64,000 nucleotides of DNA, from positions 248,001 to 312,000 of the forward strand of contig MBPM02000017.1 of assembly GCA_001695595.3 (NCBI GenBank). The letters are read 5' to 3'. Below are positions 58,302 to 64,000 of the stretch, piece after piece. The notes under the pieces are model-generated. The model saw only the letters and a program-made list of their open reading frames with translations, was not told the origin of the DNA and ran no database searches. Made by a program: the position numbers and the translations under genes. Each line of letters begins with the position of its first letter. The first letter of the stretch is position 1. The DNA comes from Plasmopara viticola. Taxonomy: Eukaryota > Oomycota > Peronosporomycetes > Peronosporales > Peronosporaceae.

Positions 58302-58755
58302 GTGCTAGCAACATGATGTCACTTACGGAACAATATAAAGCGCTATGCTCGCTCTCACCTGTTGACAGATTTAGGCTTGTTTTGTATTTCTCAGGACGCT
58401 TTTGTAGAGCTTTACCGAGTATGTTACGCACGAGCCTTACTTAGCCATGATGCTGCCAGTCTTATCTTTTGTTATTATTGAGAGCCGCATCAGCTGAAGC
58501 GCACCGCGACTCTTGTCAGTTGCTTTGATATGTTGACGACGATGGCGTCACGTCAATTTACCTTTTTAACTATGGTGAAACCTTGATAAAAACTTAGCAG
58601 CGAGACTTCTGTATAGTGTAAGAAACGAAATGTCATATAGAACGTGCTACTGCGTCGATCTCCAGATAGTGTTGCCCTTCAATTTCACACGATGGCTGTT
58701 AGATTGAAATTTGATCAGCTTTGATTAAAACACCGTATGGAAGGATATGAGACAT

Positions 58756-58827
58756 GCACCGTTGGTCTAATGGTTAGGATTCATATCTTCCAAGGGTGAG
58801 GTCGGGGTTTGATTCCCCGACGGCGCA
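58756..58827 (+). pseudogene. Decayed tRNA-Gly(UCC)
   Basis: As 52570. Confidence 0.72.
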
Positions 58828-59111
58828 GCACATAAACTTGTTTTGACAGCTGCATCTTTTTTTGGCTGCCTTTAATCAGCACACGCAACACTTTATTTGT
58901 ATTGTCCGGTCACCCTGTTAGCGCGAATCTCTCGATAGTTGCTATTTAAAGGCATAATTGTGCAGCGTTTCAAAATGTGCGTGCCAGCGCTATTAAATGC
59001 ACGTTGCTACATTTTGTGCTGCTGGCGTTCATTTGCTTGCAGAGCTTCTGATTTCATTAGAGCTACTCTACTATTGTTGTTGCTTGTCTAAGTAATGTTA
59101 TAGCCTATGTC

Positions 59112-59182
59112 GCGCCGTTCGTCTAATGGTAGGATTCATCCCTCCAACGGATGAGGTCGGGGTTCGATTCCCCGGCGGCGCA
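59112..59182 (+). tRNA. CCA-anticodon tRNA
   Basis: Identical to 39271. Starts a representative 886-bp unit. Confidence 0.9.
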
Positions 59183-59261
59183 GTGCTAGCAACATGATGT
59201 CACTTACGGAACAATATAAAGCGCTATGCTCGCTCTCACCTGTTGACAGATTTAGGGCTTG

Positions 59262-59265
59262 TTTT
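59262..59265 (+). terminator. First possible Pol III terminator after a CCA gene
   Basis: T4 run starting about 80 nt past the tRNA end; weak, and absent in some units. Confidence 0.4.
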
Positions 59266-59641
59266 GTATTTCTCAGGACGCTTTTGTAGAGCTTTACCGA
59301 GTATGTTACGCACGAGCCTTACTTAGCCATGATGCTGCCAGTCTTATCTTTTGTTATTATTGAGAGCCGCATCAGCTGAAGCGCACCGCGACTCTTGTTA
59401 GTTCGCTTTAATATGTTGACGACGACGGCGTCACGTCAATCTACCTTTTTAATTATGGTGAAACCTTGATAAAAACTTAGCAGCGAGACTTCTGTATAGT
59501 GTAAGAAACGAAATGTCATATAGAACGTGCTACTGCGTCGATCTCCAGATAGAGTGCTTGCCCTTCAATTTCACACGATAGCTGTTAGATTGAAATTTGA
59601 TCAGCTTTGATTAAAACACCGTATGGAAGGATATGAGACAT

Positions 59642-59713
59642 GCACCGTTGGTCTAATGGTTAGGATTTATATCTTCTAAGGGTGAGGTCGGGGTTTGATT
59701 CCCCAACGGCGCA
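59642..59713 (+). pseudogene. Decayed Gly-body tRNA, anticodon UCU
   Basis: Loop CTTCTAA (anticodon TCT), stem TATAT/GGGTG, T loop TTTGATT, T stem end CCCCA. Confidence 0.7.
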
Positions 59714-59997
59714 GCACATAAACTTGTTTCGACAGCTGCATCTTTTTTTGGCTGCCTTTAATCAGCAACGCAACACTTTATTTGTATTGTCCGGTCACCC
59801 TGTTAGCGCGAATCTCTCGATAGTTGGTATTTAAAGGCATAATTGTGCAGCGTTTCAAAATGTGCGTGCCAGCGCTATTAAAATGCACGTTGCTACATTT
59901 TGTGCTGCTGGCGTTCATTTGCTTGCAGAGCTTCTGATTTCATTAGAGCTACTCTACTATTGTTGTTGCTTGTCTAAGTAATGTTATAGCCTATGTC

Positions 59998-60068
59998 GCG
60001 CCGTTCGTCTAATGGTAGGATTCATCCCTCCAACGGATGAGGTCGGGGTTCGATTCCCCGGCGGCGCA
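59998..60068 (+). tRNA. CCA-anticodon tRNA
   Basis: Identical to 39271. Confidence 0.9.
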
Positions 60069-60526
60069 GTGCTAGCAACATGATGTCACTTACGGAACAA
60101 TATAAAGCGCTATGCTCGCTCTCACCTGTTGACAGATTTAGGCTTGTTTTGTATTTCTCAGGACGCTTTTGTAGAGCTTTACCGAGTATGTTACGCACGA
60201 GCCTTACTTAGCCATGATGCTGCCAGTCTTATCTTTTTGTTATTATTGAGAGCCGCATCAGCTGAAGCGCACCGCGACTCTTGTCAGTTTGCTTTATATG
60301 TTGACGACGATGGCGTCACGTCAATTTACCTTTTTAGATATGGTGAAACCTTGATAAAAACTTAGCAGCGAGACTTCTGTATAGTGTAAGAAACGAAATG
60401 TCATATAGAACGTGCTACTGCGTCGATCTCCAGATAGAGTGCTTGCCCTTCAATTTCACACGATGGCTGTTAGATTGAAATTTGATCAGCTTTGATTAAA
60501 ACACCGTATGGAAGGATATGAGACAT

Positions 60527-60598
60527 GCACCGTTGGTCTAATGGTTAGGATTCATATCTTCCAAGGGTGAGGTCGGGGTTTGATTCCCCGACGGCGCA
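60527..60598 (+). pseudogene. Decayed tRNA-Gly(UCC)
   Basis: As 52570. Confidence 0.72.
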
Positions 60599-60881
60599 GC
60601 ACATAAACTTGTTTTGACAGCTGCATCTTTTTTTGGCTGCCTTTAATCAGCACACGCAACACTTTATTTGTATTGTCCGGTCACCCTGTTAGCGCGAATC
60701 TCTCGATAGTTGTATTTAAAGGCATAATTGTGCAGCGTTTCAAAATGTGCGTGCCAGCGCTATTAAATGCACGTTGCTACATTTTGTGCTGCTGGCGTTC
60801 ATTTGCTTGCAGAGCTTCTGATTTCATTAGAGCTACTCTACTATTGTTGTTGCTTGTCTAAGTAATGTTATAGCCTATGTC

Positions 60882-60952
60882 GCGCCGTTCGTCTAATGGT
60901 AGGATTCATCCCTCCAACGGATGAGGTCGGGGTTCGATTCCCCGGCGGCGCA
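60882..60952 (+). tRNA. CCA-anticodon tRNA
   Basis: Identical to 39271. Confidence 0.9.
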
Positions 60953-61408
60953 GTGCTAGCAACATGATGTCACTTACGGAACAATATAAAGCGCTATGCT
61001 CGCTCTCACCTGTTGACAGATTTAGGCTTGTTTTGTATTTCTCAGGACGCTTTTGTAGAGCTTTACCGAGTATGTTACGCACGAGCCTTACTTAGCCATG
61101 ATGCTGCCAGTCTTATCTTTTGTTATTATTGAGAGCCGCATCAGCTGAAGCGCACCGCGACTCTTGTCAGTTCGCTTTATATGTTGACGACGACGGCGTC
61201 ACGTCAATTACCTTTTTAATTATGGTGAAACCTTGATAAAAACTTAGCAGCGAGACTTCTGTATAGTGTAAGAAACGAAATGTCATATAGAACGTGCTAC
61301 TGCGTCGATCTCCAGATAGAGTGCTTGCCCTTCAATTTCACACGATGGCTGTTAGATTGAAATTTGATCAGCTTTGATTAAATCACCGTATGGAAGGATA
61401 TGAGACAT

Positions 61409-61480
61409 GCACCGTTGGTCTAATGGTTAGGATTCGTATCTTCCAAGGGTGAGGTCGGGGTTCGATTCCCCGACGGCGCA
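61409..61480 (+). pseudogene. Decayed tRNA-Gly(UCC), B box intact
   Basis: As 46377. Confidence 0.65.
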
Positions 61481-61764
61481 GCACATAAACTTGTTTTGAC
61501 AGCTGCATCTTTTTTTGGCTGCCTTTAATCAGCACACGCAACACTTTATTTGTATTGTCCGGTCACCCTGTTAGCGCGAATCTCTCGATAGTTGCTATTT
61601 AAAGGCATAATTGTGCAGCGTTTCAAAATGTGCGTGCCAGCGCTATTAAATGCACGTTGCTACATTTTGTGCTGCTGGCGTTCATTTGCTTGCAGAGCTT
61701 CTGATTTCATTAGAGCTACTCTACTATTGTTGTTGCTTGTCTAAGTAATGTTATAGCCTATGTC

Positions 61765-61835
61765 GCGCCGTTCGTCTAATGGTAGGATTCATCCCTCCAA
61801 CGGATGAGGTCGGGGTTCGATTCCCCGGCGGCGCA
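61765..61835 (+). tRNA. CCA-anticodon tRNA
   Basis: Identical to 39271. Confidence 0.9.
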
Positions 61836-62294
61836 GTGCTAGCAACATGATGTCACTTACGGAACAATATAAAGCGCTATGCTCGCTCTCACCTGTTGAC
61901 AGATTTAGGGCTTGTTTTGTATTTCTCAGGACGCTTTTGTAGAGCTTTACCGAGTATGTTACGCACGAGCCTTACTTAGCCATGATGCTGCCAGTCTTAT
62001 CTTTTGTTATTATTGAGAGCCGCATCAGCTGAAGCGCACCGCGACTCTTGTTAGTTCGCTTTAATATGTTGACGACGACGGCGTCACGTCAATCTACCTT
62101 TTTAATTATGGTGAAACCTTGATAAAAACTTAGCAGCGAGACTTCTGTATAGTGTAAGAAACGAAATGTCATATAGAACGTGCTACTGCGTCGATCTCCA
62201 GATAGAGTGCTTGCCCTTCAATTTCACACGATAGCTGTTAGATTGAAATTTGATCAGCTTTGATTAAAACACCGTATGGAAGGATATGAGACAT

Positions 62295-62366
62295 GCACCG
62301 TTGGTCTAATGGTTAGGATTTATATCTTCCAAGGGTGATGTCGGGGTTTGATTCCCCGACGGCGCA
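62295..62366 (+). pseudogene. Decayed tRNA-Gly(UCC)
   Basis: Stem TATAT/GGGTG, variable region ATGT, T loop TTTGATT. Confidence 0.7.
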
Positions 62367-62650
62367 GCACATAAACTTGTTTTGACAGCTGCATCTTTTT
62401 TTGGCTGCCTTTAATCAGCAAACGCAACACTTTATTTGTATTGTCCGGTCACCCTGTTAGCGCGAATCTCTCGATAGTTGGTATTTAAAGGCATAATTGT
62501 GCAGCGTTTCAAAATGTGCGTGCCAGCGCTATTAAATGCACGTTGCTACATTTTGTGCTGCTGGCGTTCATTTGCTTGCAGAGCTTCTGATTTCATTAGA
62601 GCTACTCTACTATTGTTGTTGCTTGTCTAAGTAATGTTATAGCCTATGTC

Positions 62651-62721
62651 GCGCCGTTCGTCTAATGGTAGGATTCATCCCTCCAACGGATGAGGTCGGG
62701 GTTCGATTCCCCGGCGGCGCA
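62651..62721 (+). tRNA. CCA-anticodon tRNA
   Basis: Identical to 39271. Confidence 0.9.
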
Positions 62722-63180
62722 GTGCTAGCAACATGATGTCACTTACGGAACAATATAAAGCGCTATGCTCGCTCTCACCTGTTGACAGATTTAGGCTTGT
62801 TTTGTATTTCTCAGGACGCTTTTGTAGAGCTTTACCGAGTATGTTACGCACGAGCCTTACTTAGCCATGATGCTGCCAGTCTTATCTTTTTGTTATTATT
62901 GAGAGCCACATCAGCTGAAGCGCACCGCGACTCTTGTCAGTTTGCTTTGATATGTTGACGACGATGGCGTCACGTCAATTTACCTTTTTAGATATGGTGA
63001 AACCTTGATAAAAACTTAGCAGCGAGACTTCTGTATAGTGTAAGAAACGAAATGTCATATAGAACGTGCTACTGCGTCGATCTCCAGATAGAGTGCTTGC
63101 CCTTCAATTTCACACGATGGCTGTTAGATTGAAATTTGATCAGCTTTGATTAAAACACCGTATGGAAGGATATGAGACAT

Positions 63181-63252
63181 GCACCGTTGGTCTAATGGTT
63201 AGGATTCATATCTTCCAAGGGTGAGGTCGGGGTTTGATTCCCCGACGGCGCA
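63181..63252 (+). pseudogene. Decayed tRNA-Gly(UCC)
   Basis: As 52570. Confidence 0.72.
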
Positions 63253-63536
63253 GCACATAAACTTGTTTTGACAGCTGCATCTTTTTTTGGCTGCCTTTAA
63301 TCAGCACACGCAACACTTTATTTGTATTGTCCGGTCACCCTGTTAGCGCGAATCTCTCGATAGTTGCTATTTAAAGGCATAATTGTGCAGCGTTTCAAAA
63401 TGTGCGTGCCAGCGCTATTAAATGCACGTTGCTACATTTTGTGCTGCTGGCGTTCATTTGCTTGCAGAGCTTCTGATTTCATTAGAGCTACTCTACTATT
63501 GTTGTTGCTTGTCTAAGTAATGTTATAGCCTATGTC

Positions 63537-63607
63537 GCGCCGTTCGTCTAATGGTAGGATTCATCCCTCCAACGGATGAGGTCGGGGTTCGATTCCCCGG
63601 CGGCGCA
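63537..63607 (+). tRNA. CCA-anticodon tRNA
   Basis: Identical to 39271; last complete tRNA before the window edge. Confidence 0.9.
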
Positions 63608-64000
63608 GTGCTAGCAACATGATGTCACTTACGGAACAATATAAAGCGCTATGCTCGCTCTCACCTGTTGACAGATTTAGGGCTTGTTTTGTATTTCTCA
63701 GGACGCTTTTGTAGAGCTTTACCGAGTATGTTACGCACGAGCCTTACTTAGGCATGATGCTGCCAGTCTTATCCTTTTGTTATTATTGAGAGCCGCATCA
63801 GCTGAAGCGCACCGCGACTCTTGTTAGTTCGCTTTAATATGTTGACGACGACGGCGTCACGTCAATTTACCTTTTTAATTATGGTGAAACCTTGATAAAA
63901 ACTTAGCAGCGAGACTTCTGTATAGTGTAAGAAACGAAATGGCATATAGAACGTGCTACTGCGTCGATCTCCAGATAGAGTGCTTGCCCTTCAATTTCAC

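Larger units (their letters stand above)
9715..64000 (+). repeat. Tandem tRNA-gene array (>54 kb, runs off window)
   Basis: A head-to-tail array in which every unit holds two tRNA bodies in the same orientation with conserved spacers. The first recognisable homology is spacer sequence from about 9715. Spacer from the CCC/CCA gene to the UCC gene is ~460 bp in all units; from UCC back to CCC/CCA it is ~176 bp in short units and ~284 bp in long units. The array contains 34 CCC-class, 29 CCA-class and 64 UCC-class copies (including hybrids and anticodon variants) plus four older relics. Copies are nearly identical inside sub-arrays and differ between them, which is concerted evolution. Confidence 0.95.
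38437..64000 (+). repeat. Sub-array C: ~884-bp units with CCA-anticodon tRNA
   Basis: Units hold a decayed UCC copy, a ~284-bp spacer, a CCA copy and a ~460-bp spacer (for example 59112 to 59997, 886 bp). The longer spacer retains the TTTCAAAATGTGCG...TTTGCTTGC segment missing from short units. A patch of B-type sequence is embedded at 40687-41460. The array is still running at the window end. Confidence 0.9.

Noticed and set aside
45041..60861. Short plus-strand ORFs in sub-array C spacers (45041-45268, 55368-55556, 60129-60365, 60673-60861)
   Set aside because: They open only in units where a small indel happens to remove a stop and are closed in the neighbouring, otherwise identical units.
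9715..64000. CRISPR-like regular repeats
   Set aside because: Repeats are tRNA genes and the spacers are themselves repeated, not unique; no cas genes, and the context is eukaryotic.
9715..64000. tRNA-derived SINE family
   Set aside because: Copies are strictly head-to-tail with full conserved spacers, no poly-A or LINE-like tail and no target duplications.

Overview
The window looks like nuclear DNA of a eukaryote, most probably an oomycete (Phytophthora or downy-mildew type). This rests on two intronless, tightly packed, convergent protein genes, a mitochondrial-type presequence on the first, relic and transposon-derived sequence on the left flank, and eukaryotic tRNA genes with internal Pol III A and B boxes and no encoded CCA end. 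The lineage is an inference.

Layout. 1-3572: no intact gene, only short, stop-interrupted, coding-like shreds and an AT-rich stretch. 3581-4223: a 643-bp non-autonomous DNA transposon with ~90-bp terminal inverted repeats and an intact 8-bp target duplication (TTTATTAA). 4398-5372 (+): a short-chain 3-hydroxyacyl-CoA dehydrogenase of mitochondrial beta-oxidation. 5538-7946 (-): a convergent 802-residue alpha-solenoid protein, perhaps a divergent karyopherin. 7947-9714: intergenic, no gene seen.

From about 9715 to the right edge (over 54 kb) the window is one head-to-tail tRNA array, all on the + strand and still running at base 64000. I located 127 tRNA or tRNA-like genes plus 4 edge relics. 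Every repeat unit carries two tRNA bodies. The left edge (9715-11793) is decayed. Sub-array B (11794 to ~38.4 kb, ~780-bp units) alternates tRNA-Gly(CCC) and tRNA-Gly(UCC). Sub-array C (~38.4 kb to the end, ~884-bp units) alternates a decayed Gly(UCC) copy with a tRNA that has the same glycine-type body but anticodon CCA, the tryptophan anticodon. Twenty-four of the 29 CCA copies are identical over 71 nt, while their UCC partners carry broken anticodon stems and mostly a mutated T loop. The ~104-bp difference in unit length lies in the spacer after the UCC gene. Hybrid tRNAs, truncated units, duplicated junctions and multi-unit repeats show turnover by unequal crossing-over and gene conversion, with crossovers inside the tRNA genes.

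The most unusual content is the amplified CCA-anticodon tRNA on a glycine body. If transcribed, it is either a second tRNA-Trp that arose by anticodon change or a tRNA able to put glycine at UGG codons. The two protein genes have no evident link to the array.
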